Source of the DNA: RQOF01 sp964461135
GTDB lineage: Bacteria > Calditrichota > Calditrichia > RBG-13-44-9
Length of the DNA stretch: 51,744 bases
Assembly (NCBI GenBank): GCA_964461135.1
Contig: CAYWTB010000027.1
Coordinates: 1-51,744, forward strand
Direction: 5' to 3'
Positions within the stretch are counted from its first letter, which is position 1. Every line of letters starts with the position of its first letter. The notes beneath the pieces were generated by a model that searched no databases, had not been told where the DNA came from, and was given only the letters and a program-made list of their open reading frames with translations. Positions 8,820 through 16,980 of this stretch are shown here, piece after piece. The position numbers and the translations under genes are program-made.

Positions 8820-9478
8820 ACCACGGCAGAAATTACAGATATCGCCAGAACGGCAATCCTGGTATACCCCAGATCCAGATACCGGGATATCCTGCCTGAA
8901 AAAACAAATCCCACCAGGACCGCTGGAAAAAGTAAAACCGAGAGTATCAATTCTTTCAAGCCAAATCGTCCGATGATGGCCAGGGCAATGACTGCCATTA
9001 AAGTGCCTACCAGAAAAACTGCGGCCAGGGTACCACGGAGAATCGCTCCTTTTTTCTTTTGCAACAATAAAGCCAGCGGAGGCCCGCCGATGCCGGTGGT
9101 TGTGGCCATGAAGCCGGACAGGGTACCGACACTTAAGAGATTACCGGGTATAAGAGTGAGATGTAAACCACTGATACTCATGATTACGGCCAACAGTACC
9201 AGCCAGCCGAAGAGTATGGAAATGATGTGTGCCGGTAAGAATTTTATGAGTATGGCGGCAAAAATGGTGCCCAGGATCCGGCCAGGAATCAGCCACTTCA
9301 GGACTGGGGTATCTACTGAATGTCTCTCGCGGTGTGAAATAAAAATATTAAGAAACAGGGCAGCTAGCAACAGCGGACCGGGTACAAATGCTGGCTCAAT
9401 CAGAATAAGCAGTGGGGCAGCCAGTAGCCCCAGCCCGAATCCCACCGACCCCTGCAGAACAGATCCGACCATCATCAC
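8795..9478 (-). CDS. TSUP (TauE/SafE-family) membrane permease
   Basis: A polytopic inner-membrane protein with about 7-8 helices. The N-terminal GSVLQGSVGFGLGLLAAPLL and the second-repeat SGFMATTTGIGGPPLALLLQ are the two family repeats. TSUP proteins export or import sulfite, sulfonates or other organic anions; the substrate here is unknown. The start is uncertain. From GTG 9478 the protein has 227 residues, but the frame stays open upstream for about 28 more codons (including an EYILALTV helix start) with no ATG, so a non-standard start or a slight truncation is possible. It is convergent with the M24 peptidase gene and divergent from the ene-reductase gene. Confidence 0.82.
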   Translation of the reverse strand: MMMVGSVLQGSVGFGLGLLAAPLLILIEPAFVPGPLLLAALFLNIFISHRERHSVDTPVLKWLIPGRILGTIFAAILIKFLPAHIISILFGWLVLLAVIMSISGLHLTLIPGNLLSVGTLSGFMATTTGIGGPPLALLLQKKKGAILRGTLAAVFLVGTLMAVIALAIIGRFGLKELILSVLLFPAVLVGFVFSGRISRYLDLGYTRIAVLAISVISAVVVILKAIL

Positions 9479-9717
9479 GGTTAATGCCAGTATATATTCC
9501 CCGGCGGTAAGTGGAAATAAGATAACCAGACTCCTGTTTTTGGCAGAGAAATAAACGGAATATTAAATATGAAGTCAATTCATTTCAATTATGAAGTTTC
9601 CCCGTAGCATGGGTCAATAACATTTAAACCGGATCAGTATGAAGGCTTGTCACCTTAATACGACGTCCTGGAATTAAGCGGAAGAAAAAAGAAAGACTGT
9701 GATTAGGGTATGGTTAA

Positions 9718-10012
9718 GAGGCGGAATCAATCGGAAAAGGCAAACTGGTTTTCAGGAAGGATTTCAGTGAGTTGCACTTTGCTTCGTCTCCGGATAACGG
9801 GGAATATATAGATCGCATTTCAATATCTAAAGTACGAGAGGACTAACCGGTTAGTGATGTAAAACCGGTTGTGGTACCTGGATGCACGTGATAAAAAGTT
9901 GAAGGAAAGACAACCTTTTGTCCAGGAAGGGACAGTGAGCAGTGAAAATCATTTCGGAAAACGGAAAGGAGATTCCTTAAAGATCTATATAATTATATTG
10001 TGGAAAACTTGA
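9718..10012 (+). pseudogene. possible decayed coding remnant in a long intergenic region
   Basis: The 708-bp gap 9479-10186 has no intact gene. Two protein-like stretches lie in different frames, without good starts: 9718-9846 (reading EAESIGKGKLVFRKDF and on) and 9863-10012 (reading LWYLDARDKKLKERQ and on). Their codon use looks gene-like and a frameshift between them would explain the arrangement, but I recognise no family. The sequence between them carries a CTAACCGGTTAG palindrome (9843-9854). Chance open frames are a real alternative. Confidence 0.22.
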
Positions 10013-10104
10013 TATATATGGTGTTAGTATCAAACTGTCATGCTTTCCCTTGCCCGGGAATGATAGTATAATAGAAATTGATTTTAAATTTTACCGTTGC
10101 ACTG

Positions 10105-10150
10105 CCCGCCCGGGATCAGCATATTTCCGGGCGAGTTTATTATTTTGTTT
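10105..10150 (+). promoter_or_regulatory. GC-rich hairpin with T-rich tail ahead of the ene-reductase gene
   Basis: CGCCCGG (107-113 of the 10000s) pairs perfectly with CCGGGCG (10127-10133) around a 13-nt loop and is followed by TTTATTATTTTG. It sits 37-80 nt before the ene-reductase start. A TATAAT is present at 10067-10072. It may be a leader attenuator or a terminator of upstream transcription. The T-tract is interrupted, so confidence is low. Confidence 0.35.
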
Positions 10151-10186
10151 TCCGAAACTGAATCGATTAACAGGAAGGGGCGGTTT

Positions 10187-11251
10187 ATGAGCCGGCTATT
10201 TACAGAATTTCCTCTTCGCAATCTGAAATTCAAGAACCGGATATTCGTTTCTCCCATGTGCCAGTATTCCTGTGTAGATGGAGTACCTGGAGAGTGGCAT
10301 CTGGTACATCTGGGTTCCCGGGCAGTGGGTGGGGCAGCTCTGGTTATGGCTGAAGCAACTGCCGTATCTGCTGAAGGGCGCATTTCACCAAGGGATACCG
10401 GGATATGGTCCCCTGACCAGGTTATGGCATTTAAAAGAATTACCACCTTTATTATAGACCATGGAGCAGTGCCAGGTATACAACTAGCCCATGCCGGCCG
10501 GAAAGCATCGACACGTCCTCCCTGGGAAGGTGGTGGTCCACTAAAGGAAAATGAGGGACCTTGGCAAACTCTGGCCCCCAGTCCGCTTCCATTTGACGCA
10601 AATTATCCCAGTCCCAGGGAGATGAGCGAACAGGATATGGAAACGGTCATCCTCCAGTTCAGTGATGCTGCAAATCATGCGCTTCAGGCGGGATTTCAGG
10701 TAGCAGAAATACATATGGCCCACGGATATCTGCTGCATCAATTTTTATCTCCCTTCTCCAATAAACGCACGGATAGCTATGGTACAGATTTCAATGGCAG
10801 GATTAAATTTCCCCTGCAAGTAGCGGAAGCTGTCCGCAAAGTTTGGCCGGCAAAATGGGCGGTATTCGTGAGAATCTCCTGCACTGACTGGGTGGAGGGG
10901 GGATGGGATCTGAATCAATCTATAGAGCTTGCAAACCAACTGAAAAACCTGGGGATTGATCTGATTGACTGTTCCAGTGGAGGGATCCTTCCGGCGGTGA
11001 AGATCCCGGCTTACCCTGGTTATCAGACTACTTTTGCTGCAGAAATCCGGCGACAGGTTGATATAAAAACAGGAGCGGTTGGATTGATTACCAGCCCTCA
11101 ACAGGCAGAACACATTATTACCACCGGGCAGGCTGATGCAGTATTTTTGGCCCGCGAAATGTTAAGACATCCCTACTGGCCTCTCCATGCTGGCTGGACA
11201 TTGGGTGTGGATATCCCGTGGCCAAATCAGTATAAAAGAGCCAAACATTAG
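10187..11251 (+). CDS. NADH:flavin oxidoreductase, YqjM-like ene-reductase (Old Yellow Enzyme family)
   Basis: An FMN-dependent TIM-barrel oxidoreductase, 354 residues, that reduces activated C=C bonds of enals and enones. It has the thermophilic-like/YqjM signature: the regulatory Cys25 in PMCQYSC and the substrate-binding His176/His179 in IHMAHGYLLHQFLSP (YqjM Cys26, His164, His167). PFSNKRTDSYGTDFNGR and the C-terminal DAVFLAREMLRHPYWP are typical of the family. I chose ATG 10187, preceded by AGGAAGGGG; an upstream in-frame ATG at 10097 would add 30 residues unlike the family. The downstream DinB gene starts 22 nt later and is probably co-transcribed. The physiological substrate is unknown. 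Confidence 0.92.
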   Translation: MSRLFTEFPLRNLKFKNRIFVSPMCQYSCVDGVPGEWHLVHLGSRAVGGAALVMAEATAVSAEGRISPRDTGIWSPDQVMAFKRITTFIIDHGAVPGIQLAHAGRKASTRPPWEGGGPLKENEGPWQTLAPSPLPFDANYPSPREMSEQDMETVILQFSDAANHALQAGFQVAEIHMAHGYLLHQFLSPFSNKRTDSYGTDFNGRIKFPLQVAEAVRKVWPAKWAVFVRISCTDWVEGGWDLNQSIELANQLKNLGIDLIDCSSGGILPAVKIPAYPGYQTTFAAEIRRQVDIKTGAVGLITSPQQAEHIITTGQADAVFLAREMLRHPYWPLHAGWTLGVDIPWPNQYKRAKH

Positions 11252-11273
11252 AATCAAATACAGAGGAGGATTT

Positions 11274-11747
11274 ATGGCTGATAATAGAGAAAGAAACAGA
11301 AAAATTTCACTGTTGCAGGAATTTCCCGATAAATTAAAATCGATACTGGCAAAAACAGCAGAATCAGACCTGGATAAACCCTACCGGGAAAATAGCTGGA
11401 CTATCCGTCAGGTTATTCATCATCTGGCCGATGCCCACATGAACGGTTATATCAGGATGAAACTCGTCCTGACGGAAGATAATCCGGCCCTCAAAACCTA
11501 TGAACAGGATGCCTGGGCTGTGTTGCCGGAAGCCAAAACTGCTTCAGTGCAGGCAAGTATTTCAATTCTGGAAGGTTTACATAAGAGGTGGGTTAATTCT
11601 TTAAGAAATCTTCCCGATAATTCCTGGAAACGAAAAGCATATCATCTCGAATCGGGTGAACTTACCCTGGATGATCTGTTGGATATTTATTCCCGGAACT
11701 GTGAAAATCATCTCAGTCAAATCAGTGGAAGCCACAAGGGAAAATAA
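11274..11747 (+). CDS. DinB-superfamily protein, BstA/YfiT-like
   Basis: A 157-residue four-helix-bundle protein matching Bacillus YfiT/BstA (a bacillithiol or small-molecule S-transferase fold). The matches include PYREN.WTIRQVIHHLADAHMN, YIRMKLVLTED, EGLHKRW and ESGELTLDDLL. Relatives bind a divalent metal with three histidines. One pair is in the HHLADAHMN segment (His49/50/55). In the C-terminal motif, which usually reads WHxKHHLAHI, this protein has RNCENHLSQI, so one ligand histidine is replaced by Asn142 while His146 remains. The metal site is therefore probably altered. The start at 11274 follows GAGGAGG. It is shorter at the N-terminus than YfiT, lacking the first 20 or so residues. 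Confidence 0.85.
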   Translation: MADNRERNRKISLLQEFPDKLKSILAKTAESDLDKPYRENSWTIRQVIHHLADAHMNGYIRMKLVLTEDNPALKTYEQDAWAVLPEAKTASVQASISILEGLHKRWVNSLRNLPDNSWKRKAYHLESGELTLDDLLDIYSRNCENHLSQISGSHKGK

Positions 11748-11930
11748 TTCTTTAATCCGAAATATTACTGTCCTGTTGAAGCCAGCAGACATATGACCTG
11801 TTAATAGTTTTAATCTTGACCTCCCTTTTAGCATTATTCAAATAAAGGATATCTGAATCAGGTGTTTTAGATAAAGGTAACACCTTTAAAATATGGTATG
11901 AAATGGCTGTCATAAAAGGAGAATATTGAA

Positions 11931-12569
11931 ATGAAATATGTTTTCGGAATTTCACTTATGATAATTTTTTGTGTAACACTTTATGCTCAGCAACCTGAAA
12001 ATCCAGCAGATCTTGATCAGGAAATCAGAGATTTCCTAGATAGCCACAAAAATGAGTGGCATGATTTAAATATATCCGAATCTGACGGGAAAGTCCTTTA
12101 CGATCTGGTACTGAAAAACAACTATACCCGGGCATTGGAAATTGGAACATCAACCGGTCATTCCGCCATTTGGATTGCCTGGGCTCTCAGTAAAACCGGC
12201 GGTAAACTGATCACCATTGAAATAAATGAATTCCGCTATAAAAAAGCTCTGGAAAATTTTAAAGAGGCGGGTTTAGATTCTTATATTGATGCGCGGCTGG
12301 GTGATGCACATGAACTGGTGCCTGCTCTGCCGGACTCATTTGATTTCGTCTTTGTGGATGCCGATAAGGACTGGTATTGCAGGTACCTTCGGCTGTTAAA
12401 TCCGCAAATGGATATCGGCTCCTGTTTTACGGCACATAATGTGCTGAATACCTATATGAGTGGAATAACCGATTTTCTTTCCTGTCTGAGAGACCTGAAT
12501 AATTTTGAAACGGAAATTATTCATTCCAGCAGTTCGGGGATTTCGGTGAGTTACAAAAAGTCTGAATAA
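11931..12569 (+). CDS. class I SAM-dependent O-methyltransferase-like protein with signal peptide
   Basis: A 212-residue Rossmann-fold methyltransferase related to catechol/caffeoyl-CoA O-methyltransferases: motif I ALEIGTSTGHSAIWIA (about 68-83), acidic LITIEINEFRY, and FDFVFVDADKDWY near 144-156. It starts with a clear signal peptide (lysine, hydrophobic core, LYAQ near residue 20). That is unusual because SAM is not known to be available in the periplasm. AAAAGGAG precedes the ATG with a 10-nt gap. It is convergent with the coiled-coil protein gene on the other strand. The methyl acceptor is unknown. Confidence 0.85.
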   Translation: MKYVFGISLMIIFCVTLYAQQPENPADLDQEIRDFLDSHKNEWHDLNISESDGKVLYDLVLKNNYTRALEIGTSTGHSAIWIAWALSKTGGKLITIEINEFRYKKALENFKEAGLDSYIDARLGDAHELVPALPDSFDFVFVDADKDWYCRYLRLLNPQMDIGSCFTAHNVLNTYMSGITDFLSCLRDLNNFETEIIHSSSSGISVSYKKSE

Positions 12570-12582
12570 TGGATTTCCGGTT

Positions 12583-13161
12583 TTAAAACCAGTTAAGTTC
12601 CTCAAGTTCGGGTATGCTCTGCACCAAGTTATTATGGATTTCATCCAGCTTTTCTGTATAAGCTTCAATCTCCTGTACAGCGTCTTCCAGATCCTCTGCC
12701 TTTTCTTCCAGGTGATCCGCCTTTGCTTCCAGTTCTTCTTTCAGTTCATCCATATTGCTTTCTGTCCATAATCCGGCCAGGACTCCTGAGACTGCGGATA
12801 ATCCAACCTCCACACCCTCTTTTGTTATTTTCACCGCTTTTTTTTCAACCAATTCAACGGATTCTATCATGTGCCGGAAGGTTTTATTATAATACCGTAA
12901 TAATTTCTGCTGCTCATGACCGGTTTTAATTGGTTTCCCGCTGATCATAAGATTTCCATTCTTAAGAATCTCTACCGTAGATTCAGATCCGAATTTTTGC
13001 TTGAAGATAACACTGGTTCCCCGTAAGCTAATGTAAACATTTTCGTTACAGTTCAGGTAGTAACGATGCTGTTTTTTGATAATGGTTCCATAATCAGCAC
13101 TAAAAACCAGAGTGGAGAAAAAGACTGAAACAATAATAAAATATGCAAGTTTTTTCACCAT
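12583..13161 (-). CDS. exported coiled-coil protein, DUF2884/YggN-like
   Basis: A 192-residue protein of unknown function. Residues 1-20 form a signal peptide ending VFSA. A short beta-rich domain follows (about 24-75), with NGNLMISGKPIKTGHEQQKLLRYYNKTFR resembling the DUF2884/YggN pattern (a short strand, a Q-rich turn, then a helix). The last 60 residues are a strongly acidic coiled coil (EELEAKADHLEEKAEDLEDA region). GAGGAG lies 3 nt upstream of the ATG. The protein probably sits in the periplasm or is envelope-associated. The DUF2884 assignment is by pattern memory only. Confidence 0.7.
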   Translation of the reverse strand: MVKKLAYFIIVSVFFSTLVFSADYGTIIKKQHRYYLNCNENVYISLRGTSVIFKQKFGSESTVEILKNGNLMISGKPIKTGHEQQKLLRYYNKTFRHMIESVELVEKKAVKITKEGVEVGLSAVSGVLAGLWTESNMDELKEELEAKADHLEEKAEDLEDAVQEIEAYTEKLDEIHNNLVQSIPELEELNWF

Positions 13162-13621
13162 TTACTCCTCAGGTTGATATTTTTGTCCTTACGGAGAAAA
13201 AGGGTTAAGGTTGCAGAAACGGTATATTAAATATTATAGGCTCTTTTGATTAACACATTTTTCAAAAAGGAAATGCTGATGAATCGATTAAAATCAAACA
13301 ACCGTGGGCCTTCGTTGTCTGCTTGAAAAAGAAATTTGGGATATAATATGATTGTAATCGGACACCTTCATCTGCCGGGGCACCCTCCAATACAAACAAA
13401 TCACACAGTAATTATTTCAATTGTTACTGCCGGTATTCTGAATGTCAGATAGGTTGGTGCTCGGATTTTGCAGACAGGTTTTCGAATATTTTCCAGCAGG
13501 TAAAAATTAGACTTTTGAACTGAATAGAATTATTGTTTTATTATAAGAGTCAGACAATAATGGCATCTGTTTAATTAAAATATTATTGCTTCCGAATTCT
13601 GCAATTATGAAGGTAACTGAC
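13162..13621. other. divergent intergenic region, 460 bp
   Basis: AT-rich spacer between the coiled-coil protein gene (-) and the aldo/keto reductase gene (+). Apart from the candidate promoter at 13515-13544, I see only very short frames (for example a 16-codon frame from 13271) and no recognised gene. Confidence 0.4.
13515..13544 (+). promoter_or_regulatory. candidate sigma70-like promoter for the aldo/keto reductase gene
   Basis: TTGAAC (13515-13520) and TATTAT (13539-13544) are separated by 18 nt and lie about 78 nt before the start codon. The -35 match is partial (4 of 6). Confidence 0.35.
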
Positions 13622-14560
13622 ATGAAACGAAGGGATTTTATGAAAGGCAGTCTGGGCGGTATTCTGGCGGCAGTCGCAACTAACAGAGACGCGAAAGGCC
13701 GGGAAACATCCATACCCAAACGAAATTATAATAAAGAAATCCGCTTATCGATCATTGGATTTGGAGGAATTGTGGTGTTGGGTATGGAACAGGCCGGTGC
13801 AGATCAACTCGTATCACTTTCCATCGACCGTGGAGTCAATTATTTTGATATAGCTCCGTCTTATGGGGATGGGGAGGCGGAAGTAAAACTGGGTAAAGCC
13901 CTTACCGGGCATCGTCATAACATATTTCTGGCCTGCAAAACCATGGAACGTGACAGATCCGGAGCAAAGAAGGAACTGGACAGATCCCTCAAACGTCTGA
14001 AGACTGACTATTTTGATCTGTACCAGCTGCATGCAGTGACCACCCTGGAGGAAGTAAAAAAAATATTTGCACCCTCTGGCGCCATGGAAACATTCGTTGA
14101 CGCCCGTCAAAAGGGTAAAATCCGTCATATCGGGTTTTCTGCCCACTCCGAAGAAGCGGCGCTGGCTTTGCTGGAGGGATATGGATTTGATTCAATCCTG
14201 TTTCCGGTGAATTTCGTTTGTTATTCACAGGGAAAATTCGGACCGCGGGTGATTCAAAAGGCACAGGAAAAGGGAGCAGCCCGACTGGCTTTGAAAATGC
14301 TGGCATATTCTCCCTGGCCGGAAGGATCTGAACGAACCTGCAGCAAATGCTGGTATCGCCCCGTGGAAGAACCTGACCTGGCAGAAAAAGCATTGCGATT
14401 TACATTATCGGAGCCGGTAACTGCCGCTATCCCTCCCGGTGACGAACGTTTGTTTATGCTGGCGTTGGATCTGGCAGCACATTTTCAACCACTTTCTCCC
14501 GCAGAACGGTCTGATCTGTTTACATCCGCAGCGCATATTACGCCCTTGTTCCGGGCATAA
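13622..14560 (+). CDS. aldo/keto reductase with Tat-like signal
   Basis: A 312-residue NAD(P)H-dependent (beta/alpha)8 oxidoreductase. The AKR tetrad is complete: Asp76 and Tyr81 (YFDIAPSY), Lys106 (ACKT) and His137 (YQLH). The first 20 residues, MKRRDFMKGSLGGILAAV, look like a twin-arginine signal (RRDFMK plus a hydrophobic stretch), so the protein may be exported already folded with its cofactor. The C-terminal part has a CSKCW motif, as in several aldo/keto reductases annotated as putative ferredoxin-linked oxidoreductases, but only two cysteines are there. The start at 13622 is chosen for the Tat motif; ATGs at 13586 and 13607 are possible. The substrate is unknown. Confidence 0.87.
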   Translation: MKRRDFMKGSLGGILAAVATNRDAKGRETSIPKRNYNKEIRLSIIGFGGIVVLGMEQAGADQLVSLSIDRGVNYFDIAPSYGDGEAEVKLGKALTGHRHNIFLACKTMERDRSGAKKELDRSLKRLKTDYFDLYQLHAVTTLEEVKKIFAPSGAMETFVDARQKGKIRHIGFSAHSEEAALALLEGYGFDSILFPVNFVCYSQGKFGPRVIQKAQEKGAARLALKMLAYSPWPEGSERTCSKCWYRPVEEPDLAEKALRFTLSEPVTAAIPPGDERLFMLALDLAAHFQPLSPAERSDLFTSAAHITPLFRA

Positions 14561-14701
14561 TTTCCACCAGGTTTTTCTGACCACAGATGTCGGTACACAA
14601 ATCCAATTGATTTCCGGTTTGGCACTCTTTCTCGGGTCAGAGAGACATAATTAATTGTCTGATTCTGTAATTGTTCTGAAATGTAAAAGAGGAGTCCATC
14701 C

Positions 14702-15964
14702 ATGGCATTCAATGTTGCAAACATCCGTAAACAGTTTCCCGCTTTACAATTAAAAGATAATGGTAATTTACGGATTTACCTGGATAATCCGGGAGGTACG
14801 CAGGTGCCTAATATGGTATTAAACAGAATGAAGGATTACCTGGTCGCTTCCAATGCTAATCACGGCGGTTATTTCCGGACATCTCAGACTTCAGATGCCA
14901 TCCTGCAGCAGGCGCATGATGTTATGGCGATTTTTTTAAATGCAAAGTCGGCACGGGAAATCATCTTTGGTCCGAATATGACCACTCTAACCTTTGCCAT
15001 TTCCCGCTCGCTGGGTCACTGGTTCAAACCGGGTGACGAGATTATTCTTACCCGGATGGATCATGACGCTAATATCACACCGTGGACTTTTCTTGCCAGA
15101 GATCTGGGGCTGAAAGTGAAATGGCTGAACTTCAACCGGGAGACTTATACCTATGAACTGGACGAACTCAATCAACTTCTGTCCGACCGGGTAAAACTGA
15201 TGGCGGTAAATTATGCCAGCAATGCCATTGGAACCATTAACGATATTAAAACCATCAGCAGGATGATTCATGACCTGGGTGGCCTTGTGTATGTGGATGC
15301 GGTTCAATACGTTCCGCATGGACCGACAGATGTTCAGGACCTGGAATGTGACTTCTTGGTCTGTTCCGCTTATAAATTCTTCGGACCCCATCAGGGAATC
15401 CTCTGGGGACGGGAAGAGCTGCTGGAAAGACTCCCGGCTTACAAAGTGAGGCCGGCAGATGATGATCCTCCAGGAAAATTTGAAACCGGTACCCAGTCCC
15501 ATGAAGGTCAGGCAGGAACCCTGGGTGCCCTGGAGTACCTTATGTGGATTGCTGAAACCCTGGGACATGATGAAATTTACCGGTTTTCCGAACTGAGCGG
15601 CGAGAGGAAATTATTGTATGCTGCCATGAATGCCATCAAGGAGTATGAAATGCATTTAACAACTCATCTCATCGATGGGTTGAAAGGTATAAGAAAGATT
15701 AAAATTCATGGCATTACTGAACCGCAGGAGTTTAGTCACCGGGTACCGACTGTTTCCTTTGTGATGAATGGTATGCATCCGTCAGACATCGCAAAAAAGC
15801 TTGGAAAATTAAATGTGTTTGTCTGGGATGGCCATTATTATGCGCTGGAAGTTATCAATCACCTGGGATTGCAGGAAAGCGGGGGGATGGTACGAATAGG
15901 TGCAGTTCATTATAATACCACCGAGGAGCTTGACCGCTTATTAAACTTTCTGGATTCCCTGTGA
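14702..15964 (+). CDS. class V aminotransferase, cysteine-desulfurase-like (PLP)
   Basis: A 420-residue fold-type I PLP enzyme. The PLP lysine is in CSAYKFFGPHQGILWG (about residue 224), HGGYFRTS and NPGGTQVP give the substrate-binding N-terminus, and VDAVQYVPHGPTDVQDLECDF holds the cofactor Asp. It most resembles the cysteine-desulfurase-like subfamily (TIGR01976 type). The catalytic loop that carries Cys in SufS/NifS reads WDGHYYALEV here, with Tyr where Cys is expected, so a true persulfide-forming desulfurase is unlikely. A PLP lyase, racemase or epimerase is more plausible. GAGGAG precedes the ATG. Confidence 0.87.
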   Translation: MAFNVANIRKQFPALQLKDNGNLRIYLDNPGGTQVPNMVLNRMKDYLVASNANHGGYFRTSQTSDAILQQAHDVMAIFLNAKSAREIIFGPNMTTLTFAISRSLGHWFKPGDEIILTRMDHDANITPWTFLARDLGLKVKWLNFNRETYTYELDELNQLLSDRVKLMAVNYASNAIGTINDIKTISRMIHDLGGLVYVDAVQYVPHGPTDVQDLECDFLVCSAYKFFGPHQGILWGREELLERLPAYKVRPADDDPPGKFETGTQSHEGQAGTLGALEYLMWIAETLGHDEIYRFSELSGERKLLYAAMNAIKEYEMHLTTHLIDGLKGIRKIKIHGITEPQEFSHRVPTVSFVMNGMHPSDIAKKLGKLNVFVWDGHYYALEVINHLGLQESGGMVRIGAVHYNTTEELDRLLNFLDSL

Positions 15965-16071
15965 TATAGCGAATATTCCGCTTGAATTCTCGCTGGATTT
16001 GATTTTAATAAAACAAGAAATTTATGAACAAGATTTAATCTTCTTTATGGTAATATTGCACGGCAGGAAAG

Positions 16072-16764
16072 ATGGCTAAAAATTACTATAGCCTTCTTGG
16101 TTTAAAGTCAGATGCTTCTGAAGACCAGATAAAAAAAGCTTTTCGCGAGAAAGCAAAGCAGTTTCATCCCGATCATTTTGGAGACAACTGCGTACCATTC
16201 CAGGATATTCAGGAAGCATATGCCATATTAAGCAACCCTGACAGGCGTTGCAATTATAACCGGACTTTACGGGAAGTTAAAAATTTCTCATTCCAAATAA
16301 ACAAATCGTCATCTCCCTCTTCATACCCTTACCGGGAATCATCCAATATTGTTAATCCAGATAGCATAATTCTGAGCACTATTTTTAAAACCCGTTTTCC
16401 TTTGTTTGGAGAAATATTTGACGAACTCCAGAGTCATTTTTGGGATTGGGAATATTCTTTCTGGGGAAAACCACCTATACGGGAGGTTGAGATTATACTC
16501 TCTCCTGAAGAGGCATTCCACGGCGAGTCCGTCCGGTTAATGATTCCTGTATGCATTAACTGCCGGTCATGCAGCGGCAGGGGAAGGGCAGGGAGTTTCG
16601 TGTGCTCTGCCTGCGGTGGCAGAGGAACGGTTGTAACCGATAAACCTGTAACTCTTCTTTATCCGGCAGGAATCAGAAATAACACCAGTCGCCGAATTTC
16701 TCCTGATGCCCCGGGGGTGCCGGATTTTTATCTTCAGGTGGTTTTTAAAGTCAGTCACAATTAA
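16072..16764 (+). CDS. short DnaJ-family co-chaperone
   Basis: A 230-residue protein with an N-terminal J domain (about 4-65) carrying HPD at 32-34, a low-complexity Ser/Pro linker, then a C-terminal substrate-binding-like segment (VEIILSPEEAFHGESVRLMIPV). The zinc region has only two CxxCxGxG motifs (CRSCSGRG and CSACGGRG) rather than the four of classical DnaJ, and the protein is about 140 residues shorter. It could stimulate DnaK ATPase in a specialised setting. No dnaK or grpE is nearby. CAGGAAAG precedes the ATG. Confidence 0.85.
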   Translation: MAKNYYSLLGLKSDASEDQIKKAFREKAKQFHPDHFGDNCVPFQDIQEAYAILSNPDRRCNYNRTLREVKNFSFQINKSSSPSSYPYRESSNIVNPDSIILSTIFKTRFPLFGEIFDELQSHFWDWEYSFWGKPPIREVEIILSPEEAFHGESVRLMIPVCINCRSCSGRGRAGSFVCSACGGRGTVVTDKPVTLLYPAGIRNNTSRRISPDAPGVPDFYLQVVFKVSHN

Positions 16765-16980
16765 TAAAAAATATTCTGATCATGTTTATGCGGGATGTGA
16801 TCCGCAGGATGCTTATTCCCTCTTAAACATCTTTTTGTCCCAATTTAATTAGCAGTGGCAGGAGAATCAGTTTACGAAGGACAGGGAATTTTTCATGGGT
16901 TTTGAATGATTTGAATCAAGTATTTATTGGATCTATCGCCTGCAATCTTCTGATATGACTTAATTTCTAATTCGTGATAT

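Noticed and set aside
8973..9554. Plus-strand frame (193 codons) opposite the TSUP gene
   Set aside because: The minus strand encodes clear TSUP repeats; the plus frame is basic, Pro/Ala-rich and unlike any family.
12579..12590. GGTTTTAAAACC palindrome between convergent genes as a bidirectional terminator
   Set aside because: A 12-bp palindrome without a loop makes only a short weak stem; it overlaps the minus gene's stop codon and could be chance.
14987..15568. Long minus-strand frame (193 codons) opposite the PLP enzyme gene
   Set aside because: It is a shadow of the class V aminotransferase gene with no recognisable domain.
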